A stretch of DNA of 64,000 nt, taken from NCBI RefSeq assembly GCF_011617245.1, contig NZ_CP050152.1:3400503-3464502 (forward strand), written 5' to 3'. The translations under genes and the position numbers were made by a program. This DNA is from Brevibacterium atlanticum. Its GTDB lineage: Bacteria > Actinomycetota > Actinomycetes > Actinomycetales > Brevibacteriaceae. The notes beneath the pieces were generated by a model. That model worked only from the letters and a program-made list of their open reading frames with translations, had not been told where the DNA came from and did no database searches. Positions 8,391-17,273 of the stretch are shown here, piece after piece. The stretch's first letter is position 1; each line of letters begins with the position of its first letter.

Positions 8391-9529
8391 CAGCTGCTCC
8401 CCTGATTTCCGCGGCCCGAGCCCGCATGGGAGATGCCCACGGCCTCCCACCCGGTCACGACCGCGTCGTGGACGTCGGATCCGGTTCCGAACTGGTCGGC
8501 CGCCTCGGCGATGGTCAGCTCTGCGAAGCCGGCGAAATCGGTCTGCTTCGTAATGTCCTCGCCGGTGAGAACCCCGTACCAGACCTGGCCGACGCTCTCC
8601 CAGGCCGGTCCGCCGACGCTGACGGCAGCGAGCGCGAAAGCACGATTGGGGATGCCGGAGTTGAGGTGGACGCCGCCGTTGTCCGAATCGGTGGTGACGA
8701 AATCGTCCATGTGCGCCGGCTGCGGGTCCTTGCCGAGCACATCGTCGTCATAGGCGGTGCCGGGCTCGATCATCGAACGCAGGGCACGACCGGTGACCTC
8801 GGGAGTGAAGATGCCGGCCCCGATGAGCCAGTCGGCGTCCTCGGCGTTCTGGCTGTTGTCGTGCTGGTCGGCCAGTGCTCCGAAGACATCGGCGCAGTGT
8901 TCATTGAGCGCGCCCGGCTGCCCGAAGTACTCGAGGTCGGCGGTGTGGCTGATGACGCCGTGGGAGAGTTCGTGGCCGATGATCGACACGGATCCGGTGA
9001 ACCCGGTGAAGACCTCGTCGTCGCCGTCGCCGAAGACCATGAGACGGCCGTCGAAGAATGCGTTGTCGTAGTCCTGGCCGTAGTGGACGCTGGCCATGAG
9101 CGGCATCCCCTTGCCGTCGAGGGAATCACGATCGAAGACCTCGGAGAACAGAGAATAAGAGGCGCCGAGACCGTCATAGGCTTCGTTGACCCGTTCGTCG
9201 CTCACCGGGTCCTCACCTTCGGAGCGGACGAGAGTGCCGGGCAGCACCTCGGCGTTCTCGGCATCATGGATGAGGCGCTGCAGCCCGGCAGGGGCAGGTG
9301 TGGCGAGTGCCGAGGTCTCCTTGCCGAGGTCGGCCGGCGGCGTGTAGCGCAAGCCCGCCACCCGCAGGTTCCGGCAGCTCTCATCGGACATCCGACAGCT
9401 GCGGGCGGCGGCCGCGGCGCGGGGGAACTTCTCGGGACCGCGCTCGGCGATCGCATCGAGGAGATAGGGCGGGACGACACTGTGGATCGTGGGGGCACTG
9501 TGGATGTTGGGGGCACCGTGGAAGCTCAT
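8387..9529 (-). CDS. protealysin-like M4 (thermolysin-family) metallopeptidase
   Basis: Zinc endopeptidase of 380 residues. The N-terminus has the protealysin-type short propeptide motif PPYLL (20-24) and no signal peptide, which sets it apart from secreted thermolysins. The zinc site is HELSH (186-190) with the third ligand Glu 210 in GALNE. SGIPNRAF later on is the usual substrate-side motif. The ATG at 9529 follows GGAGAC; the frame is open to 9559 but with no better site. The downstream emfourin-like gene overlaps by 4 bp. Protealysin-type enzymes act inside the cell or are released without a Sec signal, and the same is expected here. Confidence 0.92.
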   Translation of the reverse strand: MSFHGAPNIHSAPTIHSVVPPYLLDAIAERGPEKFPRAAAAARSCRMSDESCRNLRVAGLRYTPPADLGKETSALATPAPAGLQRLIHDAENAEVLPGTLVRSEGEDPVSDERVNEAYDGLGASYSLFSEVFDRDSLDGKGMPLMASVHYGQDYDNAFFDGRLMVFGDGDDEVFTGFTGSVSIIGHELSHGVISHTADLEYFGQPGALNEHCADVFGALADQHDNSQNAEDADWLIGAGIFTPEVTGRALRSMIEPGTAYDDDVLGKDPQPAHMDDFVTTDSDNGGVHLNSGIPNRAFALAAVSVGGPAWESVGQVWYGVLTGEDITKQTDFAGFAELTIAEAADQFGTGSDVHDAVVTGWEAVGISHAGSGRGNQGSSW

Positions 9530-9584
9530 GTCTCCAGCGTCCCACGTTCGTCCACGCATCGGTAGGTCACGACGACAGGCGACT

Positions 9585-9670
9585 GTCGTCGCTCACCCGG
9601 CGACCACCTCGGCGGAGGATTCCCGCCCCCGCATCTGCCGGTCGTCGCTCACCCGGTGACCACCTCGGCG
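9585..9670. repeat. 30-bp direct repeat duplicating the 3' end of ltrA
   Basis: GTCGTCGCTCACCCGG plus the next 14 nt occurs at 9585-9614 and again at 9641-9670 with one mismatch. The second copy contains the last codons and the stop of ltrA; the first is in the spacer. Both contain the CCACCTCGGCG motif that is common in this window. Confidence 0.75.
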
Positions 9671-10845
9671 TCGTATTCCGAGCCTCCGCCCTTCGGCGGG
9701 ATGACGATGAGGGTGATGACGATGATGATCATGAAGAACGTCGTGAGGAACGTCGGGATCGGGATGATCGGGTCGAGGAGGACGAGGACCGCACAGACCG
9801 GGACGACGGTATTGACGATGCCGTTCGCGTTCGCGCGGATCGCGAGCAGCCACACGCCCAGCACGAACACGGCGATGGGCACCGAGACCGTGAACGTCGC
9901 CAGCACCGGATCGAGGGCGCTGTCTCCGAGCTGGGAGTCGGCTTCGACGCCGACTCCGGCCGAGAACGCACCGGCGGCGGCGAAGATGAAGTAGTGGCCG
10001 TACCCGTACTTCAATGACCCGCCGAGGCTGCCGATCGCCCGGTGGTGCGGCGGCCAGAAATAGATCCACCACATCGCGGCGGTGACGGTGAGGCTGAGGA
10101 CGCCGAGTGAGATGAGCGGGACGATCTCCTCGACCTCGGCGAGGGCGTCGAAGATCGTGTCCGCCGAGGCCAGCAGGCTCTCGCCGAGCACGATGATGGT
10201 GAAGCAGCCGTAGCGTTCGGTGATGTGGTGCGGGTGCCACGGGGTATTGCCTCGGGTCTCGGCGACGACCGGCACCGCCACCTCGGCGAGGATGAGCAGG
10301 CCGAGGCCGACCGCCCGCATGACGGGGTCGTCGATGGCCAGCCAGGCCACCCACAGGACCTGCGCGATCCCGATTCCGCAGGCGTAGACGATCGTCGTCC
10401 ACCGTGTGGGCCCGGCGCCGCGGGCCGCGCGCAGCCATTGCGAGATCATGATGATGCGCATGAGGACGTAGCCGGCGATGAGGAGCCGGAAGTCCCCGTC
10501 GGAGAACACCGGCCCGATGCCGGCGGCGAGGATGAGCACCCCGCCCATCTGCACGATCGTCAGCACCCGGTAGAGCCAATCGTCGGTGTCGAACGAGGTG
10601 GCGAACCAGGTGAAGTTCATCCACGCCCACCAGATCCCGAAGAACACGAGCAGATAGTTCGTCACACCCTCGCCGAGGCGGCCGGCCGTGACCGTGTCAT
10701 GCAAGTGCGAGGACGCGATCGAGACGGCGATGACGAAGACGAGGTCGAAGAAGAGTTCGAGCGTGCTCGCCGCCCGGCCCTCCTCCCCCGGATCGCGAGG
10801 ACGCATCGGGACGAGGCGGAAGCGTGCGGAGGACGTCGAGGTCAT
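9649..10845 (-). CDS. ltrA: low-temperature-requirement protein A family membrane protein
   Basis: LtrA-family multi-pass membrane protein of 398 residues, biochemical role unknown. It has STLELFFDLVFVIAV near the N-terminus, the family hallmark, then about 11 to 12 hydrophobic segments with HHITERYGCFTIIVLGES in the middle and WWIYFW further on, both typical of LtrA. The start is uncertain: the ATG at 10845 gives the usual N-terminus, while an in-frame ATG at 10872 would add 9 residues. Neither has a strong ribosome binding site; TAAGCT at 10886-10891 is a plausible -10. Its 3' end is duplicated downstream (9585-9670). Confidence 0.85.
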   Translation of the reverse strand: MTSTSSARFRLVPMRPRDPGEEGRAASTLELFFDLVFVIAVSIASSHLHDTVTAGRLGEGVTNYLLVFFGIWWAWMNFTWFATSFDTDDWLYRVLTIVQMGGVLILAAGIGPVFSDGDFRLLIAGYVLMRIIMISQWLRAARGAGPTRWTTIVYACGIGIAQVLWVAWLAIDDPVMRAVGLGLLILAEVAVPVVAETRGNTPWHPHHITERYGCFTIIVLGESLLASADTIFDALAEVEEIVPLISLGVLSLTVTAAMWWIYFWPPHHRAIGSLGGSLKYGYGHYFIFAAAGAFSAGVGVEADSQLGDSALDPVLATFTVSVPIAVFVLGVWLLAIRANANGIVNTVVPVCAVLVLLDPIIPIPTFLTTFFMIIIVITLIVIPPKGGGSEYDAEVVTG

Positions 10846-10908
10846 GTCAGGTGCTTTCGCGGTATGGTTCATCGGGACTGAGGACAGCTTAGGACGAACT
10901 GAGCCGAG

Positions 10909-12354
10909 TCACCACGCACTCTGCATGAGGTGCACGAGGACGAGGGTGAAGGCAAGCTGTGTGGACAGCAGCCAGGTCCGCGACCGCTCCGAGACCGCGG
11001 CCAGAGAGACGAGCAGCCACGGCACCATGAACAGCCAGATCCGCTCCACCTCCGCCCGGCTCATGCTCGACAGATCCGCGGCGACGACCATGCCGACGGC
11101 CGCCACAGAGAGGATGAAGACGACATTCCGACCGCTCCCCTTGTTCAGCGGCGCCCGACTGCGGTCCAACAGCGCAGTGCCCATCACTGCGATGCCTGCG
11201 CCGAGGGCGGGGCCGGTCGCGCACAGGAGCGCCGCGAGGTTCGCCCATAGCCAGTAGACCGGGGGCCGGCTGGCGGCGAATCCGTCGAAGTAGCGGTCAC
11301 GGAGCACCGGATAGGCCTCCCACCATTCGAAACCGCCGAGGGTGAAGAGCGCGACGACGATGAGCCCCCCGCCGATGAGCCAGGGCAGCGAGCGCAGGTT
11401 CCGCGCAATGACGAACACGGCGAGGACGACGAGTCCGAGGAGGGGGAACCCATAGCTCGCATATGTGCCGAGACCGAGCAGGACTCCGGACACAAGGCCT
11501 CCGAGGATCGCTCGCCCACTCATGAACCTCGTCGCCTGCCGCTGCTCGGGCCGAACGGTCCCCCAGACCAGGACCGCCACCGCCCACGCCCCCGTGGTTG
11601 CGAACACCGCATCGGCTGAGACGGCCAGCCAGATGGCAGCCGGGGCGCACACCAGGAACGGCGCGATGCTGCGCGCGGCCGCCTCGGCGCCGAGGCTGCG
11701 GAGGGTCGACATCACGGCGGCGGGGATCGTCGCCGCCAGCAGGGTCACGACCAATCCGATCGCCCACGTCGAGGACACCCCACAAGAGAGCAGGAGTGCG
11801 AAGAACAGCACGGCCCCCGGTGGATGCCCGGCCAAGTGAACGGGCAGATTGTCCGGTGCCGCGAGTGGGATCCGTGCCACGTACCCGGTGAGCAGGTCGG
11901 GCACAGAGGAGAGGAGCCCATCGGCGGCGAGGGCCCGCGCGCTCGGCAGGTACTCCTCGGCGCTGTCGAGGATCCCGCCGAGGTGGCCGAACCCGTCGAT
12001 CGCGTCGAGGCTGAGCATCCATGCCGCCGAGGTGAGAGTCATCAGTGCCAGCAGCGCCCACCACCCCGTTCGGCGTGCGAGGCCGAACCCACCGAGGGCC
12101 ACGGCCACGCCGATCACCACGGCGAATATGCTGCCCGGTCCGAATCGCGGGCGCAGCTCGGCGAACAGCGGCGGAAATGACAGCGCTTTGACCTCCCAGC
12201 CCGTCAACGGAGGAACCGCGATCGCGACAGCGATGAGGGCGAGAGCCGAAGCGGCGCCGATGACCTCGGCTCGGCCCGCGCGAGTCTCGGTCCTGCCTGC
12301 ACATGTCTCGGCCCGGCTGGCGCGGATCGGCGAGGTGTGTTCTCGTTCCGGCAT
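10909..12354 (-). CDS. polytopic membrane protein, probable GT-C-type glycosyltransferase
   Basis: 481 residues with about 10 to 12 hydrophobic segments. After the second or third segment comes an acidic loop ILDSAEEYLPSARAL, then HLAGHPPGAVLFF, the HPPG motif seen in actinobacterial GT39/GT87-like membrane sugar transferases. Such enzymes move a sugar from a polyprenyl-phosphate donor to an acceptor outside the membrane. The ATG at 12354 is the only reasonable start. It is the last gene of the unit MTAP-epimerase-this gene (18-bp gap to the epimerase). Donor and acceptor are unknown; the GT2 protein at 17935-18618 is a natural candidate to make the lipid-linked donor. Confidence 0.7.
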   Translation of the reverse strand: MPEREHTSPIRASRAETCAGRTETRAGRAEVIGAASALALIAVAIAVPPLTGWEVKALSFPPLFAELRPRFGPGSIFAVVIGVAVALGGFGLARRTGWWALLALMTLTSAAWMLSLDAIDGFGHLGGILDSAEEYLPSARALAADGLLSSVPDLLTGYVARIPLAAPDNLPVHLAGHPPGAVLFFALLLSCGVSSTWAIGLVVTLLAATIPAAVMSTLRSLGAEAAARSIAPFLVCAPAAIWLAVSADAVFATTGAWAVAVLVWGTVRPEQRQATRFMSGRAILGGLVSGVLLGLGTYASYGFPLLGLVVLAVFVIARNLRSLPWLIGGGLIVVALFTLGGFEWWEAYPVLRDRYFDGFAASRPPVYWLWANLAALLCATGPALGAGIAVMGTALLDRSRAPLNKGSGRNVVFILSVAAVGMVVAADLSSMSRAEVERIWLFMVPWLLVSLAAVSERSRTWLLSTQLAFTLVLVHLMQSAW

Positions 12355-12371
12355 GGGTCTGGGACCGTCCC

Positions 12372-13565
12372 TCACACCCGGGTGCCGCCGGTCTGCCGAG
12401 CGTCGACGTCGTCGCGCATCGCATCGACGGCGTCCCGCATCGGGGCGTGGGCGAATTCGGTCATCCCCTGAGAGAAACCGATCTGCGGAGCCCAACCGAG
12501 TTCTTCGCGGATCCGCTGCGCCGAGGCGGTGATGTGGCGGACATCTCCGAGGCGGTATTCCCCGGTGACGACAGGTGTCGGCCCGTTGAGAGCCGAGGCG
12601 AGTGCCTCGGCCATGTCCCCGATCGTGTGGACGTCTCCGCTGGCGACGTTGAAGGCTCTCACCGTCCCGGGCTCCTGTGCTCCCGCCCATTCGAGGGCGG
12701 CGATATTGGCTCGTGCGACATCGCCGACGTGGATGAAGTCCCGCCGTTGCCGGCCGTCTTCGAACACTCGGGGACGTCCGCTGTTTTGGAGCACCGAGCG
12801 GAAGATCGAGGCGACGCCGGCATACGGCGTGCCCTGCGGCATGTTGGGTCCGTAGACGTTGTGATAGCGGAGGAACGCGGCGCGTCCTCCGCTCGCCCGC
12901 GCCCATGCGGAGGCGAGATGTTCCTGCGAGAGCTTCGTCGCGGCGTAGACGTTGCGGGGATCGGCGGGCGCATCCTCGGTGATGAGCTCGGGTTCGAGTG
13001 GTCGGCCCGTGCGTGGTGAGATGGGATCGAAGCGACCGGCGTCGAGGTCAGCGACGGACCGCGGTCCCGCCGCGACCGGACCGTGTTCGTCCCGGTAGGC
13101 ACCTTCTCCGTAGACGACCATTGAGGAGGCGAGGACGAGGCTGGATATCTCGTGTCTGGTCATCGCCGCGAGCAGGATGGCTGTGCTGAGATCGTTGCTC
13201 GCGACGTAGTCGGGGCTGTCGGCGAAGTCGACGCCGAGGCCGACCTTCGCGGCCTGATGGCTGACCGCGTCGATATCCGGCAGCAGCCGATCGAGCAGAG
13301 CGGATTCGGCGACGTCGCCGCGGACGATGCGCAGGCGAGCCGGCTCGGTCTGCGATGCCCCGGTTGGAGACATCAGCATTCCGGCGAACTCGTCGCCGAA
13401 GCGCCCGAGGATCTCGTCGGCATCAAGGGCGGTGGAATGGACGTCGGCGCGGAAGCTGTCGAGGACGCTCACCCGCCACCCCGCGCGCAGAGCCGCGGCG
13501 ACCACCTCGGCGCCGATGAAGCCTGCGCCTCCGGTGACGAGCAGATGCGGAGGGGACGACGTCAT
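12372..13565 (-). CDS. NAD-dependent epimerase/dehydratase family protein
   Basis: Extended short-chain dehydrogenase acting on a nucleotide sugar. The 397 residues begin with the NAD-binding GGAGFIG (12-18); the catalytic Ser is in LASSMVVYGEG, and the Tyr/Lys pair in NVYAATKLSQEH. RYHNVYGPNMPQGTPYAGV and RRDFIHVGDVA match UDP-glucose 4-epimerase-like members. An insert with DAGRFDPISPRTGRPLEPE (about 180-200) is unusual. The ATG at 13565 overlaps the upstream phosphorylase stop by 4 bp. The sugar is not identifiable from sequence. Confidence 0.88.
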   Translation of the reverse strand: MTSSPPHLLVTGGAGFIGAEVVAAALRAGWRVSVLDSFRADVHSTALDADEILGRFGDEFAGMLMSPTGASQTEPARLRIVRGDVAESALLDRLLPDIDAVSHQAAKVGLGVDFADSPDYVASNDLSTAILLAAMTRHEISSLVLASSMVVYGEGAYRDEHGPVAAGPRSVADLDAGRFDPISPRTGRPLEPELITEDAPADPRNVYAATKLSQEHLASAWARASGGRAAFLRYHNVYGPNMPQGTPYAGVASIFRSVLQNSGRPRVFEDGRQRRDFIHVGDVARANIAALEWAGAQEPGTVRAFNVASGDVHTIGDMAEALASALNGPTPVVTGEYRLGDVRHITASAQRIREELGWAPQIGFSQGMTEFAHAPMRDAVDAMRDDVDARQTGGTRV

Positions 13566-14461
13566 CGGGCGACCTCCTCGGCAGCTGACGTGTTCCCTCC
13601 GCCGGCGCACTCGCCGGCCGGGGCAGCAGCCGGGACAACGGGACGGGCGAGGATCCGCCGGGTGACCGCCTCGGGGACCAGCCTCGGCGGCGTGTAGTCG
13701 GGGTCGATCACGGCCACGATGGCGGCGAGCGCCGCGCGGATCCGCGGCTGGGCGGCGCTGAGCCGGTGGAGCACCGTGTCGGCGTCGACCGCGTCGTCAT
13801 GCGTCTCGCCGGCATCGGAGTCAGTGACGAACGAGAGGTTGACGATGCCCATGCCGAGTTCCTGCGCGAGCGCGGCCTCCGGGTATTGGGTCATGTTGAT
13901 GATGTCGGCGCCGTCGCGGCGCAACACCCGTGACTCCGCCCTCGTCGAGAACCGCGGGCCGTCGATCACCGCGATCGTGCCGAAGTCGGGAATCTCCTCG
14001 CCGAGTGTCCGGACGGCGTCACGGGCGATGGCAACGAGTTCGGGGGTGAAGGGATCGGAGAAGGGCAGATGGATGAGCAGTCCTTCGCCGGAGTAGCTCG
14101 ACTCGCGTGTCGTCGTGCGGTCGAGCATCTGGTCAGGGATGACGAAGCCGCCGATACCCACTTCGGTGCTGATCCCGCCGACGGCCGAGGAACTCACGAC
14201 CACACGGACCCCGAGGGAGGCCAGGGCCCACATATTTGCCCGATAGTTGATCTCGTGCGGGGCGAGCGCATGCCCGGCTCCGTGCCGAGTGACGAAGGCG
14301 ACCCGTCGGCCAGCGAAGTCACCGACCGTGATCGTGCCCGACGGCGAACCGTACGGAGTCGCAATCTCGACGTCGATGCGGGAGTCCTGATCGAGGAGTT
14401 CGTAGAGTCCCGACCCGCCGATGACGGCGATGCGCGGGCGTGTGTCGTCTGTCTCGTCCAT
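13562..14461 (-). CDS. S-methyl-5'-thioadenosine phosphorylase / purine nucleoside phosphorylase family
   Basis: Cleaves a 5'-modified adenosine or purine nucleoside with phosphate to base plus ribose-1-phosphate. The 299 residues include IAVIGGSGLYELL, the phosphate/ribose motif TRHGAGHALAPHEINYRAN, SSSAVGG, DGPRFSTRAESR, INMTQYPEAALA and FVTDSDAG, the order seen in MTAP. It has a C-terminal extension of about 35 residues rich in Ala, Gly and Pro. The ATG at 14461 follows AAAGGA. It heads the unit with the epimerase and the membrane transferase. Being tied to sugar genes, it may supply or recycle a sugar-1-phosphate, but simple MTA salvage is equally possible. Confidence 0.85.
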   Translation of the reverse strand: MDETDDTRPRIAVIGGSGLYELLDQDSRIDVEIATPYGSPSGTITVGDFAGRRVAFVTRHGAGHALAPHEINYRANMWALASLGVRVVVSSSAVGGISTEVGIGGFVIPDQMLDRTTTRESSYSGEGLLIHLPFSDPFTPELVAIARDAVRTLGEEIPDFGTIAVIDGPRFSTRAESRVLRRDGADIINMTQYPEAALAQELGMGIVNLSFVTDSDAGETHDDAVDADTVLHRLSAAQPRIRAALAAIVAVIDPDYTPPRLVPEAVTRRILARPVVPAAAPAGECAGGGNTSAAEEVAR

Positions 14462-14528
14462 CTGGGTTCCTTTCCCTGCTGGGGTCGTCGACGTGCCCCA
14501 CCGGGTTCGTCGGCCGGCTTCCCTCGCC

Positions 14529-14573
14529 ATTGTGTCGCGGCAGCGGTGCCGGGGTGCCGGGAATCTGCTTACG
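14529..14573 (-). promoter_or_regulatory. CGTAAG box plus -10 of the MTAP-epimerase-membrane protein unit
   Basis: On the minus strand CGTAAGC starts at 14573 and a -10-like CACAAT starts at 14534, a distance of 39 bp. The same box and the same 39-bp distance occur upstream of the molybdoenzyme gene and of the GT2 gene. The -10 is weak, as expected for an activated promoter. Confidence 0.55.
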
Positions 14574-14688
14574 AGACGATGACAGAACCGCCTCGCACAG
14601 ATCACCTGTCCCCTACAGGTCGCGTGTCCCCGTACAGCGCCTGTCACACGCGCAGCGCTTCTCCCCCGGGACTTGTCTGTCCTCGAAC

Positions 14689-14733
14689 CGTAAGGAAATC
14701 CGGACGCGCCGCGGAGCTCGGTCAGCTTAGTGT
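14689..14733 (+). promoter_or_regulatory. CGTAAG box plus -10 of the molybdoenzyme gene
   Basis: CGTAAGG starts at 14689 and the -10 box TAGTGT at 14728 (39 bp). TAGTGT is 6 nt before the ATG at 14740, so the transcript is leaderless. The sequence CTTAGTGTCGG is identical to that of the GT2 promoter. Confidence 0.65.
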
Positions 14734-14739
14734 CGGGGA

Positions 14740-16008
14740 ATGCCGCTACCGCCGCCTGAAGACCGCCCCTCTGCACCGGACGACCGCCTCACCGCACTCC
14801 GCCAAACCGTGCATGAGCGCCTCCGCGTACCGGATGACGACGTCGTGCGGGGACCCCGCACCACCGTCGTCATCGGCCGGCTGCTCGGACTCGCCTTCGC
14901 ACTCTGCTTCGCCACCGGCCTGTTCAGCCACTTCCTCCAGGATCCGCTGCCGTGGATGCGTTTTCCCACCCGTCCGGCCGCGCTCTACCAAGTCACTCAA
15001 GGTGTGCACGTCGCAGCGGGGCTCGCTTGCGTCCCTCTGCTGCTGGCGAAGCTGTGGACGGTCTATCCGCGGCTCTTCGTCTGGCCGCCGATCCGCTCAG
15101 GGCTCCACGCCCTCGAACGCGGCTTCGTCGGCGTGCTCGTCTCCGCGAGCCTGCTCGAACTGACGATCGGGGTGATGAACATATACCACTGGTATGCGTG
15201 GCCGTTCTCCTTCCGCACCGTCCACTACGCGCTCGCATGGATCATCGTTGGCGCGCTGCTCGCGCACATCGCCTTCCAGCTGCCGACGATCCGCGCCCAC
15301 TGGCGTGCGAATCCCACGCCGAGGCGGCCTCAAGCTTCCGTACGCACGGTGCCTGTACATGGCCGCGACGTTGCGAGCAGCGAATCCGTCGCTGCCGTCG
15401 ACAGCGACGTCACTTTCGATCGGCGCCTCTTCCTCGCGTCGATCTTCACAGCGGTCGGCGCGATCACCGTGTTCACTGCAGGGCAGTCGACGCGACTGCT
15501 CTCGGGGCTCAATCTCTTCGGCCCCCGCAACTACGGCGATGGGCCCCAGGGGCTTCCTGTCAACCGCACAGCCGCCGCTGCCGATGTCCTGACCACCGCC
15601 GTCGACCCGGCGTGGACCCTCACGGTCCGGGACGGAGCGACGGTGCACGGATTCAGCCGCGCCGACCTCCAGGAGATGGAGCAGACGACGGCGACGATTC
15701 CGATCGCGTGCGTCGAAGGATGGTCGACCTCGGCGAGGTGGACCGGCGTGCGAATCCGTGACCTCTTGGCACGGGTCGGGCTCGACTCACATTCGCGACT
15801 GCGGATCACGAGCCTGCAGACGCGAGGCGGCTATGCGGTCAGCGAGATGGGCCCGGAGTTCACCTCCGACGACCTCACCCTCATCGCACTAGAGCTCAAC
15901 GGTGAGGTCCTCGACCTCGACCACGGATACCCAGCGAGGATCATCGCCCCGGGGCGACCGGGGGTGCTGCAGACGAAATGGATCAGAACGATCGAGGTAC
16001 TCGAATGA
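14740..16008 (+). CDS. molybdopterin-dependent oxidoreductase with cytochrome b-like membrane domain
   Basis: 422 residues. The first half (about 45-190) has four to five hydrophobic segments with spaced histidines (FSHFL, GVHVAAG, NIYHWY, VHYALAW), which could bind heme like a formate-dehydrogenase gamma-type b cytochrome. A further hydrophobic segment (about 228-245) leads into a sulfite-oxidase-type Mo domain. There the ligand cysteine is in PIACVEGWS and the domain ends PGVLQTKWIRTIEVLE. The Mo domain probably faces outward. The start is set by the -10 TAGTGT 6 nt upstream. The next gene overlaps by 4 bp. The electron partner is presumably the quinone pool; the substrate is unknown. Confidence 0.87.
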   Translation: MPLPPPEDRPSAPDDRLTALRQTVHERLRVPDDDVVRGPRTTVVIGRLLGLAFALCFATGLFSHFLQDPLPWMRFPTRPAALYQVTQGVHVAAGLACVPLLLAKLWTVYPRLFVWPPIRSGLHALERGFVGVLVSASLLELTIGVMNIYHWYAWPFSFRTVHYALAWIIVGALLAHIAFQLPTIRAHWRANPTPRRPQASVRTVPVHGRDVASSESVAAVDSDVTFDRRLFLASIFTAVGAITVFTAGQSTRLLSGLNLFGPRNYGDGPQGLPVNRTAAAADVLTTAVDPAWTLTVRDGATVHGFSRADLQEMEQTTATIPIACVEGWSTSARWTGVRIRDLLARVGLDSHSRLRITSLQTRGGYAVSEMGPEFTSDDLTLIALELNGEVLDLDHGYPARIIAPGRPGVLQTKWIRTIEVLE

Positions 16009-16592
16009 CACGCAACCAAGCCGATTCGGTTCGGACACCTACGGCCGTACGGACTCCCACGACCAATGACAACCGCTTCCGCGCAGTCCTCATCCTCGCC
16101 GGAATCTGCCTCACCATCTACGGGGTCGTCCTCGTGCTCACAGGGCTTCGCATCAACAACATCATCGGTCTCGGACTATGGCTGGCCGCCGCCGTCATCG
16201 CCCATGACTTCGTCCTCGTGCCGGCTGTCACGGTGGTCGCTCGTCTGCTCTTTTCACGCAGGCCGGCTCCGTCGCCGACTGCCACCGGCGCACCGGACGT
16301 GCGACGCCGCGGATCCGGCCACCGTCTCCTTGCAGTCGTCCGTCCGAAGTCGGCTGGCTCTGCGTTCGCCGGGTCGAGATACGAGGCCATCACCCGGTCG
16401 CTGCTCGTCGCCGCCTGCTTGGTCTCTGTGATCGTCGCTCCCGAGATCTGGGCTCAACGGCGCGGGGTCGCTAATCCGACGATCCTGCCGGGCGACTATG
16501 CCCAGAACCTGCTGGCACTGTGGGTCGTTGTTCTGGCGGTCTCCGCAATCGTGCTCATCGTCGGCCTCATCGCAGTCCGCCGGTCCCGGTAA
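16005..16592 (+). CDS. small membrane protein co-translated with the molybdoenzyme
   Basis: 195 residues with about four hydrophobic segments (roughly 30-48, 55-80, 132-150 and 167-190), a charged loop rich in Arg, and a basic C-terminus ending RRSR. The ATG overlaps the molybdoenzyme stop (ATGA), so it is coupled to it and is likely an accessory or anchoring subunit. I do not recognise a named family. It ends 4 bp before the convergent methyltransferase. Confidence 0.72.
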   Translation: MTRNQADSVRTPTAVRTPTTNDNRFRAVLILAGICLTIYGVVLVLTGLRINNIIGLGLWLAAAVIAHDFVLVPAVTVVARLLFSRRPAPSPTATGAPDVRRRGSGHRLLAVVRPKSAGSAFAGSRYEAITRSLLVAACLVSVIVAPEIWAQRRGVANPTILPGDYAQNLLALWVVVLAVSAIVLIVGLIAVRRSR

Positions 16593-16595
16593 ACC

Positions 16596-17273
16596 TCACC
16601 GCCGACTCGCCGATCGCAGTGCGAGGAAGGCGCGGGAGCCATAGGACCAGCTCTCTTCGACCTGCAGCCCCAGACTCTCGGCAATGCGAGTCAGACTCCG
16701 ACTGCCGACCTGTGCCCAGGGGAAAGCTGCACTCGTGCGGCCGCCGCTGTCTCGGACTTCGGCGAGGAATACTCTGTGTTCGTCCGGCTCCTGGGCCGTT
16801 TCGACGATGACGAGTCCGCTCGGGTCAATGAGTCGACGGGCACGCTCGAGGAGTCGCGCGGGATCACCGCCGATGCCGATGTTCCCGTCGAGGAGCAGTG
16901 CCGCGTTCCACTGACCCTCGAGTGGCAGCGGGTCACCGATATCACGGCAGAGCACAGGCAGCCCCTCCGCCTGTGCCATCGCCACGGCAGCGGCGGAGAT
17001 GTCGATGCCGAGAGCGAACCGCTCCGCCGCGATCGCCGCACGCACAATTCGCCCTGGCCCACAGCCGAGGTCGATGACTGCCCCCGTTGCGCGGGCGATC
17101 ACGGTGAGGTCGGCGGCATCGGCCGGCCCGGTGTAGCGATCGACGTCCATGAGCGTCGGCGTCTCGTCAACACCGGCCGCCGTGAGCAGCAGCGGCCCTC
17201 CGCGGACGAGGGCGCGCTCATAGGGTCGGGCACCACCGTGGCCGAAGCTGGTCGCTGCGACCGCTTGGCTCAT
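16596..17273 (-). CDS. class I SAM-dependent methyltransferase
   Basis: 225 residues with the SAM-binding motif I VIDLGCGPGR (about 66-75), the acidic residue ending strand 2 in LGIDIS, CRDIGDPLPL, and LLLDGNIGIGGDP. The rest is a Rossmann methyltransferase of normal length. It is the third gene of the GT2-DUF2064-methyltransferase unit and overlaps the DUF2064 stop by 4 bp. The acceptor is unknown; by context it is a sugar or a glycosylated lipid or peptide. Confidence 0.87.
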   Translation of the reverse strand: MSQAVAATSFGHGGARPYERALVRGGPLLLTAAGVDETPTLMDVDRYTGPADAADLTVIARATGAVIDLGCGPGRIVRAAIAAERFALGIDISAAAVAMAQAEGLPVLCRDIGDPLPLEGQWNAALLLDGNIGIGGDPARLLERARRLIDPSGLVIVETAQEPDEHRVFLAEVRDSGGRTSAAFPWAQVGSRSLTRIAESLGLQVEESWSYGSRAFLALRSASRR

